Origin: Streptomyces sp. 846.5
Lineage (GTDB): Bacteria > Actinomycetota > Actinomycetes > Streptomycetales > Streptomycetaceae
Direction: 5' to 3'
DNA: 64,000 nucleotides
Assembly: GCF_004365705.1 (NCBI RefSeq)
Contig: NZ_SOBN01000002.1
Location: 1,736,001-1,800,000 of the forward strand
How positions within the stretch are numbered: position 1 is the first letter of the stretch; the number at the start of each line of letters is the position of its first letter. Shown one piece after another: positions 16,759 to 25,210 of this stretch. Made by a program: the position numbers and the translations under genes. The notes beneath the pieces are model-generated. The model saw nothing but the letters and a program-made list of their open reading frames with translations. It did no database searches and was not told the DNA's origin.

Positions 16759-17720
16759 AGCGTCTCCTCCCGGAACAGCGATGAGACGGTTCTCAGCGCG
16801 AAGGTGGCGATGACCAGCGAGCAGGCGACCACGATGACGCCCTCCGCGGAGGCCTCGCCGTAGTCGTGGCCCTGGTAGAAGGTCTCGTAGACGGTGTAGG
16901 GGAGGTTGGCCGTACCCAGCCCGCCGGAGGTCAGCGTGAACACCGCGTCGAAGTTCTGGACCACGTAGATGCTGCCGAGCAGGGCAGCGAGTTCCAGGTA
17001 GCGGCGCAGGTGCGGGAAGGTGAGGTAGCGGAACACCTGCCAGCTGCTCGCCCCGTCGACCCGGGCGGCCTCGACCACGTCCAGCGCCCGGCTCTGCAGC
17101 CCGGCCAGCAGGATCAGCATCATGAACGGCGTCCACTGCCACACCAGCGCGGCCTCCACCGAGATCAGCGGGATCACCGACAGCCAGTCGGGCTGCGGTG
17201 CGTTGGCGCTGCCGAACAGGCTCCACACCCAGGTCAGCACACCGTCCAGGAGCCCGTAGGAGGCGTTGTAGATCGCGTGCTTCCAGAGCAGCGCCGAGGC
17301 CACCGGCACCACCAGGAACGGGGTGATCAGCATGGTCCGGACGATGCCGCGGCCGCGGAACCTGCGGTCCAGCAGCAGCGCCAGGCCAAGGCCCAGCAGC
17401 AGGCTCACCAGGACCACCGAGGCGGTCAGCACCACCGTGGTCACGATCGCCGAGCGCAGCGCCGGATTGGAGAACGCGTTGCGGTAGTTGGACAGGCCGC
17501 CGAACCCCCGGTTGCCCGGGTCCAGGGCGTTCCAGCGCATGAACGAGATGACCAGGGTGCCCACGAAGGGCAGCTGGGTGACCACGATCATGAAGACCAG
17601 AGCCGGCAGCAACGGACCCCTGCGGGCCCACGCGCCACGGGGTTTGGCCGCCGCCCCGGCGGCGCCCTGGCGGGCGGACCGGGAGAAGCGCTGCTGCCGC
17701 GGGGTGGAGAGGGTGCTCAT
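16755..17720 (-). CDS. Carbohydrate ABC transporter permease, MalF type
   Basis: 321 residues with about six membrane segments, the first at about 36-58 (LLPALVFMIVVTQLPFVGTL). The EAA loop is DVVEAARVDGASSWQVFRY (about 218), and the following segment NFDAVFTLTSGGLGTAN is characteristic of this family. It pairs with the downstream MalG-type permease to form the channel of an importer. The ATG lies 16 bp after the end of the binding-protein gene. The substrate is inferred to be a sugar alcohol from the polyol-type dehydrogenase in the same operon. Confidence 0.9.
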   Translation of the reverse strand: MSTLSTPRQQRFSRSARQGAAGAAAKPRGAWARRGPLLPALVFMIVVTQLPFVGTLVISFMRWNALDPGNRGFGGLSNYRNAFSNPALRSAIVTTVVLTASVVLVSLLLGLGLALLLDRRFRGRGIVRTMLITPFLVVPVASALLWKHAIYNASYGLLDGVLTWVWSLFGSANAPQPDWLSVIPLISVEAALVWQWTPFMMLILLAGLQSRALDVVEAARVDGASSWQVFRYLTFPHLRRYLELAALLGSIYVVQNFDAVFTLTSGGLGTANLPYTVYETFYQGHDYGEASAEGVIVVACSLVIATFALRTVSSLFREETL

Positions 17721-17736
17721 GGAGTGCCTCCGCCCG

Positions 17737-19103
17737 TCAGTGGCCGGCGTACTTGGCGCCGACCTTCGCAGCGAGGGCCTGACTGCTCTTCAGCGCGCCG
17801 GCGATGCTGGTCTGGCCGGCGATCGCGGAGCTGATCTGCTGCGAGACCTGGGTGCCGAGGTCCTCGAACTCGGGGATGCCGACGAACTGGATCCCGGGGG
17901 CCGGCCGCGGCTGCACCCCGGGGTTGGCCGGGTCGGCGGAGGTCAGCGCGGTCTTGGTGGCCGCGGCGAAGGCGCCGGCCGACTTGAGGTAGTCGGGGTT
18001 GCTGTAGGTCGAGGTGCGCTTGCCGGCCGGCACCTGGGACCAGCTCAACTGGGCGCCGACCAGGTCCTCGTACTGCTTGCTGGAGGCCCAGGAGATGAAC
18101 TTCCAGGCGTCGCTCTGGTGCTTGCCGGCCTTCTGCACGCCCCAGGCCCAGGTGTAGAGCCAGCCCGAGCTCTTGGTCTGGTCGACCGGGGCGGGCACGT
18201 AGCCCATCTTCCCGGCCACCGGCGAGCCCGCGCCCTCCAGCGATCCGGCCGCCGAGGTGGCGTCGTACCACATGGCGACCTTGCTCTGCTCCATGTCGTT
18301 GAGGCACTCGGTGAAGCCGGCCTGCGGCGCCCCGGCCTCGCCGTGGGCGCGCACCAGGTCGACGTAGAAGTTGGTGGCCTTGGTGAAGCCCGCGCCGGTG
18401 AGCTGGGCCGACCAGTCGGAGTTGAACCAGGTGCCGCCCATCGTGTTGACCACGGTGGTCAGCGGGGCGATGACCTCGCCCCAACCCGGCTGGCCGCGCA
18501 GGCAGATGCCCTTCATTCCGGGCTGGGCCCCGTCGGCCTTGGCCGCGAGGGCGGCGACCTGGTCCCAGGTCGGGTTGGCGGGCATGGTCAGGCCCTTGGC
18601 CGCGAAGACGTCCTTCCGGTACATCAGGAAGGAGGACTCGCCGTAGAAGGGCTCGGCGTAGATCTGGCCGTCGACGGTCAGCGACTTGGCCAGGCTGGGC
18701 AGGATGTCGCTCTGGTCGAAGGTGGTGTCGCCGGTGGCGAGCGTGGTGAGCGGGGCCAGCCAGCCGTTCTTCGCGTAGAAGGGGTCTCGTAGTTGCTGAT
18801 GGTGGCCACGTCGTACTGGCCGGCCTGGCTGGAGAAGTCCTGCGTGATCTTGTCGCGGACGTCGTTCTCGGGCAGCACGGTGAAGTTGACCTTGATGCCG
18901 GTGGTCTTGGTGAAGTTGGCCGCGGTCAGCTTCTGCAGGTCCAGCATCTGCGGGTTGTTGACCATCAGCACGTTGACGGAGCCGGAGCCGCCGCTGCCCG
19001 CGCTGCCGCCCCCGGCGCCGCTGCACGCCGCGAGCATGGCCCCGCAGAGGACCACGGCTCCCAGCGGGACGGTGCGGCGCAGGACGGATTGTCTGTTCGT
19101 CAT
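17737..19103 (-). pseudogene. Sugar/polyol ABC transporter solute-binding lipoprotein, frameshifted
   Basis: The N-terminal frame (from ATG 19103) has a signal peptide with the lipobox LAACSG, then VNVLMVNNPQMLDL and QYDVATISNYETP. The other frame continues with FYAKNGWLAPL, GQIYAEPFYGESSFLMYRKD, NPTWDQVAALAAKADG, KVAMWYDATSAAGSLEG and GWLYTWAWGVQKAG, ending KVGAKYAGH. All of this is typical of family-1 extracellular binding proteins of polyol importers. Adding one C to the C-run at about 18785 (ACCCCT to ACCCCCT) gives one protein of 455 residues; the length 1367 is one short of a multiple of three. If the break is real, the operon lacks a working receptor. Confidence 0.82.
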
Positions 19104-19243
19104 GGTGGTTCCCTTCGTGGATCCGGTCCGGTGGACCGGGGGTGGGTGCCGGTTCGGGACGTGCGTGATCGCGCCGCCTGCGGTCGGGTGGCCGGGCGGA
19201 GAGGGACGTGCGGGTGGAGATCAGGTGGAGACGGGTGGGAAGT

Positions 19244-20011
19244 TCAGACCCTGATGACGCGCGGTCCCAGGAGTGCGTAGCGGTGGGCCTCGGCGGCGGT
19301 CAGGCCGGTGCTGGTGACGATGGCTTCAAAGTCGCCGACCTCCGCGAAGCGGCAGAAGCTGCTGGCCCCGAACTTGCTGTGATGGCCCAGGAAGATCCGC
19401 CGGCGCGACACTTCGAGGGCTTTGGCCTTGACGTCCGCCACGACCGGGTCCGGTGTGGTCAGACCGAGCTCTCTGGAGATGCCGTTGGACCCCAGGAAGG
19501 CCACGTCGATGACGAATCCCGCCAGCATCGCGGAGGTCCAGGAGCCGACCGTGGCCAGGGTCCTGGCGCGGACCCTGCCCCCGAGCAGCAGCACGGTGGT
19601 GTTGGCCGACTCCGCGATGGCCGCAGCGGTGGTGAGCGAGGCCGTGACCACCGTCAGCGGGCGGTCCGAGGGCAGCAGTGCGGCCAGGATCTGCGGGGTG
19701 TAGCCCTCGTCCACGAACACCGTGTCGGCGTCGCCGAGGAGCTTGACGGCCTCCGCGGCGATCCGGCGCTTGTCGTCCACGTGCGAGTTCACCCGGTGCG
19801 CCAGGTCGGTCTCGAAACCCGCGCCCTCGACCGGATAGGCGCCCCCGTAGGTGCGCCGGACCAGGCCCCTGCGCTCCAGTTCGCTGAGGTCGCGCCGGAT
19901 CGTCTCGGGTGCGACGGCGAAGTCGACGGCCGCGGCCGCGACTTCCAACTGTCCCTGGTGACGCACCAGGGCGAGGATCCGGTGCTTGCGTTCCTCCGCG
20001 TTCAACTCCAT
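19244..20011 (-). CDS. DeoR/GlpR family transcriptional regulator
   Basis: 255 residues. The winged helix-turn-helix is at about 5-58 (ERKHRILALVRHQGQLEV, then APETIRRDLSELERRGLV, followed by RRTYGGAYP, the DeoR family signature). The C-terminal domain is the sugar-phosphate-sensing DeoRC fold with DDKRRIAAEAVKLL, FVDEGYTPQI and FLGSNGIS. It lies 140 bp upstream of, and in the same direction as, the sugar/polyol importer operon and very probably controls it in response to a phosphorylated sugar. ATG at 20011; a GTG immediately before it (20014) is an alternative start. Confidence 0.88.
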   Translation of the reverse strand: MELNAEERKHRILALVRHQGQLEVAAAAVDFAVAPETIRRDLSELERRGLVRRTYGGAYPVEGAGFETDLAHRVNSHVDDKRRIAAEAVKLLGDADTVFVDEGYTPQILAALLPSDRPLTVVTASLTTAAAIAESANTTVLLLGGRVRARTLATVGSWTSAMLAGFVIDVAFLGSNGISRELGLTTPDPVVADVKAKALEVSRRRIFLGHHSKFGASSFCRFAEVGDFEAIVTSTGLTAAEAHRYALLGPRVIRV

Positions 20012-20350
20012 CACCGGCCCCTTTGATCCGGACCGGGCACGACGCGCCCGGTTTTGCCCGACATGAGATTTATATCAACGCCCTTGACTCACGGCGCTGC
20101 CCGGAACGGGGAAGATCTGCCCGGTGATGCCCGGCTCGCCGGCACGAAAGGCCAGCTCAACAGCGAGGGCCGAGCCGTGGGGTCAGGGACTGCGCCCGGC
20201 CGCCCGCTGAGGATGCCCGATTGGGCTCATGACGGGCTCATGGCAACCACCGCACCTCGAATTGCCGGGGCAAGTCGGCCCGAGCGGGTTTGGGACGGCC
20301 GGCAACGGCAAGGGGACAGCGATAGCAGCTGTCGCCCGGACGGGGAACTC
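20012..20350. other. Intergenic region between deoR-type and GDSL genes
   Basis: 339 bp between divergent genes. It contains an AT-rich patch (about 20064-20082, ATGAGATTTATATCAA) that may hold the regulator's promoter. The right half (20054-20350) stays open in the frame of the GDSL gene and has in-frame ATGs at 20054 and 20239, but it has no clear ribosome site or conserved protein sequence, so I treat it as untranslated. Confidence 0.4.
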
Positions 20351-21760
20351 GTGCACTTCTGGATCCGCCGAATCCTGGCGGCGATGGGCACCGGTGCCGT
20401 CGTGCTCGTCGCCGCGGGCCTGTCCGTCTGGCTGTCCGTGCAGGTCACACCGCTCCAGACGGTGACCGCCATCGGACAGAGCGTCCAGGTGGGCGCCGCC
20501 TCACCGGGCCTCAGCCTGTCCGGTCCGGGCGAGCTCGACCTCTTCGGCGAGGCCATCCCGACCCGGCCGCAGTTCGACGGGCCGATCCGCCCGCGGCTGC
20601 AGCTCGCCCACATCGACCTCAACGCCCAGACCAACGCCATCACCAAGCCGGATCGGCAGCAGGCGGTGGAGTCCAGCCTCAGCCGGGCGCTCGCCGCCGG
20701 CTGGACCCGCTACCTGATCTGGGAGACCCTGGTCGCCGCCGGTTTCGCGGCGCTCCTCGCCGTCGCCGCCGCCGGAGTCCGCCGCTCCAGCCGCGCGTCG
20801 ATGCTGAAGATGCTCGCCACCGCGGTCGCGGCGGTGTGCGTCCTGAACGCCGTCGGCGTCTACCTGATGGCCTCCTCCACCCCGAAGGTGCTGCGGCAGG
20901 TCCGTAGCATCGCCGACCTGGTCGGCGATGCCCCGACCTCCCCGCCGCCGCCCAGCGGACCGGCCATCAAGGGCATCCAGGCCGTGGTGCTCGGCGACTC
21001 CACCGCCGCCGCGATCGGCAACCCGCTCGTCGACCACCCCGACGCCCTGGACACGGCCTGCGGGCGCAGCAAGGACTCCTACGCGGCCGACCTGAGCGCG
21101 GTGAACGGCTGGAAGGTCCTCAACCTGGCCTGCAGCGGCGCCACCATCCGCAACGGCCTGCTGGGCGCCCAGACGCTGGGCGTCACCAAGGCGCCCTCGC
21201 AGGTCTCACTCGCCGAGCAGGCGGCCCCGGCCTCGGTGGTCATCGTCAGCATCGGGGCCAACGACATCCACTGGGCCGCCCTGACCGAGCTGTGCGCGGC
21301 CGCGGACGCCTGCGACGACAAGGCCTCCACCGCCTACTACCAGCAGCAGATCGCGGCATTCGCCACCGACTACTACGAGCTGCTGGGCGACCTGGCCGCG
21401 CTGCCCCGGCACCCCACCGTCCTGGTCAACGAGTACTACAACCCGTTCGGCGAGAACCTCGGCTGCCTGGCCTCCCAGGGCATCACCGCCGCCAAGGCGA
21501 AGGTGCTCCAGTCCCGCCTGGACGGCCTCAACACCGTGCTCAGCCAGGGTGCCCGTACCTTCGACTTCACCGATGTGCCGCAGCACTTCGACGGCCACCA
21601 GCTGTGCAGCAACCAGTCGTTCGTCCAGGGGCCGGACGCGAACGCGCCGCTGCACCCCACCGCGGCGGGCGAGCTCGCCATCGCCCTGGCCGACCAGCAG
21701 GCGCTGACCCGGGCCGCCCAGACCGCGACGCCCAGTCCCTCGACCAGCGCCACCCCCTGA
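20351..21760 (+). CDS. Membrane-anchored SGNH/GDSL-type esterase
   Basis: About 469 residues from GTG 20351. Two membrane segments (about 8-30 and 122-144) and a third hydrophobic run (about 155-175) precede an extracytoplasmic SGNH hydrolase. Block I is VVLGDSTAAAIG (nucleophile Ser), block II has a Gly in LACSGATIRNG, block III is IGANDIHW and block V is DANAPLHPTAAGE (catalytic Asp/His). Cys residues (DTACG, LACSG, ELCAAADAC, LGCL, QLCS) suggest disulfides outside the cell. It probably cleaves ester bonds of a lipid or acylated polymer. The start is uncertain: GTG 20351 has GGGGA just before it and directly precedes the first membrane segment; ATG 20239 is an alternative. Confidence 0.8.
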   Translation: MHFWIRRILAAMGTGAVVLVAAGLSVWLSVQVTPLQTVTAIGQSVQVGAASPGLSLSGPGELDLFGEAIPTRPQFDGPIRPRLQLAHIDLNAQTNAITKPDRQQAVESSLSRALAAGWTRYLIWETLVAAGFAALLAVAAAGVRRSSRASMLKMLATAVAAVCVLNAVGVYLMASSTPKVLRQVRSIADLVGDAPTSPPPPSGPAIKGIQAVVLGDSTAAAIGNPLVDHPDALDTACGRSKDSYAADLSAVNGWKVLNLACSGATIRNGLLGAQTLGVTKAPSQVSLAEQAAPASVVIVSIGANDIHWAALTELCAAADACDDKASTAYYQQQIAAFATDYYELLGDLAALPRHPTVLVNEYYNPFGENLGCLASQGITAAKAKVLQSRLDGLNTVLSQGARTFDFTDVPQHFDGHQLCSNQSFVQGPDANAPLHPTAAGELAIALADQQALTRAAQTATPSPSTSATP

Positions 21761-21773
21761 TGGGCAGCCGCGG

Positions 21774-21992
21774 TCAGTGCGGCGGCGGCTGCCGGTGCAC
21801 GTTGCGGACCGCGGCGACGTCGGCGGGGACCGGGGGCAGCGCGGGCAGCGACGCGCTGAGGGCGTCCAGGCGGCGGACACTGCCGGCGCTGCCCTTGCCG
21901 ACCAGGTAGCGGGTGGGGCCCAGGTGGCCCAGCCGGTGCGGGGCACCGGCGAAGGCGTCGGCGATCCCATGGAGGATTGAGGGTGCTTTCAT
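21774..21992 (-). CDS. Small hypothetical protein
   Basis: 72 residues, starting MKAPSILHGIADAFAGAPHR. No family was recognised. Nearly every third codon position is G or C, which supports real coding. Upstream is GGGGACG, a weak ribosome site. It ends with HRQPPPH and has Gly/His-rich stretches but no membrane segment. It is convergent with the GDSL gene, 13 bp apart. Confidence 0.5.
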   Translation of the reverse strand: MKAPSILHGIADAFAGAPHRLGHLGPTRYLVGKGSAGSVRRLDALSASLPALPPVPADVAAVRNVHRQPPPH

Positions 21993-22073
21993 CGTCCCCA
22001 CAGACACGGCGCACATCGTGGTACCCACAAGCCCCGGAAGGGGAGCCAGCCAGCCAGGGCCACGGAGGCAGTC

Positions 22074-22343
22074 ATGAGCAACAGCGGCACGGTCGACCAG
22101 CAGGACAGCATGCTCCACGGCGCCAAGGGCACCGTCGCGTGGTCGGTCGGCGGGGAGCGCCGCACCGCGACGCTCCGGGTCGTCCGCCGCGACAGCGCCG
22201 ATCTGCCGCGGCCCACCGATCTTCTGACGTTCAGTCAGGCGTCCATCTCACCCAGCAGCCCGCCGAGCCAGATCGCCGAACGGCGTCGCGGCAAGCGGTC
22301 GGCGGCGAGGACCCGGACCCACGCGGGGCGCGACGCAGCCTGA
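22074..22343 (+). CDS. Small hypothetical protein
   Basis: 89 residues with a good ribosome site (GGAGG about 8 nt before the ATG) and high G/C at third positions. Sequence features: GAKGTVAWSVGGERRTATLRVVRR, reading like one or two beta strands, then a Ser/Pro-rich middle and an Arg-rich tail (AERRRGKRSAART). Not recognised. Within it, CTGACGTTCAGTCAG (about 22225-22239) is a palindrome-like site. It is convergent with the MmcQ-type gene, with 2 bp between the stops. Confidence 0.5.
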   Translation: MSNSGTVDQQDSMLHGAKGTVAWSVGGERRTATLRVVRRDSADLPRPTDLLTFSQASISPSSPPSQIAERRRGKRSAARTRTHAGRDAA

Positions 22344-22345
22344 GG

Positions 22346-22705
22346 TCACCCGTCGGTCGTCGATGGCGGTAGCAGTTCGACGAGTTCGGCCGGGGCGGCC
22401 TGACGCCAGGAGTCGACCAGGATGTCACGGAGCTCGTCCAGGTCCTCCAGCGCCGCCAGACGGGCCCGCACCCAGGAGGAGTTCGCCTCGTGCGCCGGCA
22501 CCCAGAACTTGTCCGGCTCGGAGGCGATCAGCTCGTACCGGTCGATCCTGGGGCAGCGCACGGCGAAGGACGTCCCGTCGTCAGGCACGGTGACGAACAT
22601 GCGGCCCGCAACATGGAATGTCGGGTGGTTCCACAGCTCCTTCTCCACCGTCTGCGGCAGCGACAGGGCGATACGGCGGACGTCGTCGGCGTCGAGCACG
22701 GGCAC
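22346..22705 (-). CDS. MmcQ/YjbR family DNA-binding-fold protein
   Basis: 119 residues, the family's usual length. Typical features: RRIALSLPQTVEKELWNHPTF near the N-terminus, GRMFVTVPDDG, and VPAHEANSSWVRARLAAL followed by ELRDILVDSWRQAAP. The CyaY-like fold has been called DNA-binding, but its cellular role is not established. It starts at GTG with AAGGCA before it. Confidence 0.85.
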   Translation of the reverse strand: MPVLDADDVRRIALSLPQTVEKELWNHPTFHVAGRMFVTVPDDGTSFAVRCPRIDRYELIASEPDKFWVPAHEANSSWVRARLAALEDLDELRDILVDSWRQAAPAELVELLPPSTTDG

Positions 22706-22765
22706 TGCCTTCGTTTCAGCGGGGAGGGATGCGGCTACCGGATTCTACGGCGGGCTCAGGCGGCC

Positions 22766-23587
22766 TCAGGCTGGGCGGTGGGCGAGGACGCCGAACATGG
22801 TCACCGACATGTGCAGGGAGCCCTGCGCGGCGGCGGCTTCGAGATCGGCATAGAGGGCGTCCCGCTGTTCGGCGGAGATCAGCTCGCGGCGCAGGGCCTG
22901 CTCGCCCATCATCCGGACGATCGGCCAGGTGACCGCCCGGTGATCCTGGATCAGAGCCTGCGAGCCGATGTCGTCGACCAGCAGACCGGCCCCGGCCAGC
23001 TCGCCCAGCAACCGCCGACCGGCGTAGGGGTTCGCGGCGGCCGCCAGAGCGCAGTCGGCCAGGGCGGCGACGACGGCGGGCTCACCGGGGTGGAGGATCG
23101 TCGTCGCCCAGTCGGTGTCGATCAGGGCCACCCGTCCGCCCGGCCGGAGCACGCGGGCGATCTCCGCCGCGGCCCGTTCCGGCTCGGCGAGATGCTGGAA
23201 CACCCGCTCGCACCAGACCACGTCGACCTCGGCATCGCCCAGCGGCAGCGCCAGCGCGTCGCCGTCGACGAAGCGGGCCGCGCTGCCCACCTCGGCCGCC
23301 CGCTGCTCGGCGACCGCGCGCAGGCCGGCGTTGGGCTCGACACCGACCGCCTCGCCGTCCGGCCCGACCGCCGCAGCCAGCACCTGGACCTCCGAGCCGG
23401 TCCCGGCGCCGACGTCCACCGCCCGCTCGCCCGGACGTACCGCCAGCCCGGCGTGCGCCCACGCGCGCAGGCGCCGCACCCCCGCGCTCGCCGCCTGCCC
23501 GTCCAGCGCGCCGACCAGTTTCCCGGTCATCGAAGGGGACACGTTCTCGGCGTGGAACGCAGAGGTCGGCCGCGAATCAGCACTCAT
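22766..23587 (-). CDS. Class I SAM-dependent methyltransferase
   Basis: 273 residues. Motif I is AVDVGAGTGSEVQVL (about 56), motif II GEAVGVEPNAGL, then FVDGDALALPLGDAEVDVVWCERVFQHL (motifs III and IV) and EIARVLRPGGRVALIDTDW, as in UbiE/MenG-like small-molecule methyltransferases. The C-terminal cap (about 170-273) resembles those that methylate polyketides or quinones, but the substrate is unknown. No biosynthetic genes are adjacent. Confidence 0.85.
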   Translation of the reverse strand: MSADSRPTSAFHAENVSPSMTGKLVGALDGQAASAGVRRLRAWAHAGLAVRPGERAVDVGAGTGSEVQVLAAAVGPDGEAVGVEPNAGLRAVAEQRAAEVGSAARFVDGDALALPLGDAEVDVVWCERVFQHLAEPERAAAEIARVLRPGGRVALIDTDWATTILHPGEPAVVAALADCALAAAANPYAGRRLLGELAGAGLLVDDIGSQALIQDHRAVTWPIVRMMGEQALRRELISAEQRDALYADLEAAAAQGSLHMSVTMFGVLAHRPA

Positions 23588-23659
23588 ACCGCTACTTTAG
23601 GGCGACCCTCCGACACCGGGGTGCAGGCGCAAGAGACGCAACCCGGAGGCGGCGCCGGG

Positions 23660-24001
23660 TCAGGCGTCCAGGGCGGCACGGGCCAGATCCCGGAGTTCGG
23701 CGTCCGGGATCGCCGCGGCCTCCTCGGGGCGCAGCCTGATCGTGGCCTTGCCGGTGATCAGCCCCGGGTGGCGGCTGGTGAAGCCCGCGTCGCGGCCCTC
23801 CTGCCAGCCGTAGATCGAAGCTCCGTGCGCCCATGAGGCGAGGTAGAGCCTGCGGCTGCCGACCTTGAAGGTCGGGATCTTGTACGAGAGGCTGACGGCC
23901 GCCTCGGGGTGGGCCTCAAGGATCAGCCGGTGCAGCCGGTCGAACAGCGGGCGGTGCTCGGCGGGGATGGCGTCGATGTACTCGCGTACGTCCTGGTCCA
24001 T
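23660..24001 (-). CDS. DUF1801 / YdhG-type iron-chaperone-like protein
   Basis: 113 residues. It starts MDQDVREYIDAIPAEHRPLFDRL, then PEAAVSLSYKIPTFKVGSRR, ASIYGW, ITGKATIRL and a C-terminal helix ending ELRDLARAALDA. This matches the YdhG/YdeI-like (DUF1801) fold, often called a putative iron chaperone. Biochemical function is not established. Confidence 0.8.
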   Translation of the reverse strand: MDQDVREYIDAIPAEHRPLFDRLHRLILEAHPEAAVSLSYKIPTFKVGSRRLYLASWAHGASIYGWQEGRDAGFTSRHPGLITGKATIRLRPEEAAAIPDAELRDLARAALDA

Positions 24002-24112
24002 TGCTCCAGTGTGCTCCCGTCGGACGGAACCCTCGCAGGCGTTGTCCGGCCGGGACGGGAGTGTTCACGCGGCTGAGTAGTGGACGCACGAAAATGCGGT
24101 CCCCGGTGTGGA

Positions 24113-25099
24113 TTAGTCCGGACGGGGTTTGCCGGCCGGGGCGTCGGTGAGGGGGTAGCTGACGCCGGTCAGTCGTTCGGACTCCTGCCAGAGGCGGTGC
24201 TGCGCCTCGGTGTCGTAGGAGCGCGCGCTGGACTCCACCCGGGTCGGGTGTCCGGTGAACTGGGCCCTGCCGGGAGGGCCGTAGTAGTCGCCGCCCTCGA
24301 CGTGCGGGTCCGTCGCGGCGCGCAGCGTCGACAGGGCGCCCATCTGCGGGGACTGCAGCAGCCAGGAGGTGAGCAGGCGCATGCGGGGATTCATCACGGC
24401 CCTGGTCACCACGGACATGTCGCGGCCGAACTCGGTGCGGGCGTTGCCGGGGTGCGCGGCGACCGCGATGGTCTGCGCTCCGGAGGCCGCCAGCCGGCGC
24501 TGCAGCTCGTAGGTGAACATCAGGTTGGCGAGTTTCGCCTGGAAGTAGGCGGGCTGGTAGCGGTACCCGTGTTTGAGGTTGAGGTCGTCGAAGTGGATGG
24601 TGCCGCGACGGTGGCCGATGCTGCTGACGGTGACGATCCGCGAGCCCGGCGTCGCCAGCAGCCGGTCCAGCAGCAGCCCGGTGAAGGCGTACGGACCGAG
24701 GTGGTTGGTGGCCAGCGTCAGTTCGAAGCCGTCGTCGCTGACGCCGTGGTGGGGCCGTACCCCGCCGGCGTTGTTGACGAGCAGGTCGATGCGCGGATGG
24801 TCGGCGCCCAGCTGCCCGGCCGCCTGGCGGATCGATGCCAGAGAGGCAAGGTCCAGCTTCAGGGTGCTGACGCGCGCCGTCGGCGTGGTCGCGATGATGC
24901 GGGCCCTGGCGTCCGCCGCGCGGTCCAGGTTCCGGCAGGCCAGCACGACCGTGGCGCCGCGCCGGGCGAACACCTGGGCGGTCTCGAAGCCGAGGCCGGT
25001 GTTGCCGCCGGTGATCACGACGGTCCGCCCCTGCTGGTCGGGAACGTCGTCCGAAGACCACCGAGTTGGGGTTGGAGTTGGTGCCGTGTTGCTGTTCAT
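24113..25099 (-). CDS. Short-chain dehydrogenase/reductase (retinol-dehydrogenase-like)
   Basis: 328 residues. The nucleotide-binding motif is TGGNTGLGFETA (about 32), NNAGG follows at about 112, and the catalytic pair is in YFQAK. The extended N-terminus and the RNLDRAADARARI segment fit the NADP-dependent light-dependent-reductase/retinol-dehydrogenase group, which reduces or oxidises lipophilic ketones. ATG 25099 has GGAGGAGG upstream. It is divergent from a TetR gene, and its promoter carries two palindromic operators, one in the spacer between -35 and -10, so repression by that TetR is very likely. Confidence 0.9.
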   Translation of the reverse strand: MNSNTAPTPTPTRWSSDDVPDQQGRTVVITGGNTGLGFETAQVFARRGATVVLACRNLDRAADARARIIATTPTARVSTLKLDLASLASIRQAAGQLGADHPRIDLLVNNAGGVRPHHGVSDDGFELTLATNHLGPYAFTGLLLDRLLATPGSRIVTVSSIGHRRGTIHFDDLNLKHGYRYQPAYFQAKLANLMFTYELQRRLAASGAQTIAVAAHPGNARTEFGRDMSVVTRAVMNPRMRLLTSWLLQSPQMGALSTLRAATDPHVEGGDYYGPPGRAQFTGHPTRVESSARSYDTEAQHRLWQESERLTGVSYPLTDAPAGKPRPD

Positions 25100-25132
25100 C
25101 GTTGTGCCTCCTCCGATGCACGGCGATACAAT

Positions 25133-25148
25133 CGGGATGGGCATCCCG
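25133..25148. promoter_or_regulatory. TetR operator 1
   Basis: CGGGATGGGCATCCCG: perfect 7-bp arms around GG. It lies just downstream of the predicted start point of the SDR promoter and directly after a weak TACAAT -10 (25127-25132) for the TetR gene itself. Confidence 0.7.
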
Positions 25149-25157
25149 CTTGCTTGA

Positions 25158-25187
25158 AATATACGGGACGCCCATCCCGTTTGTCCA
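25158..25187 (-). promoter_or_regulatory. Promoter of the SDR gene with operator 2 in its spacer
   Basis: On the minus strand, TGGACA (25187-25182) and TATATT (25163-25158) are separated by 18 bp, a good sigma-A-type promoter. The spacer contains the palindrome CGGGACGCCCATCCCG (25164-25179), nearly the same as operator 1 and 31 bp away (three helical turns). Confidence 0.7.
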
Positions 25188-25210
25188 TGAGAAGGAGACC
25201 CCGGTCCGTG

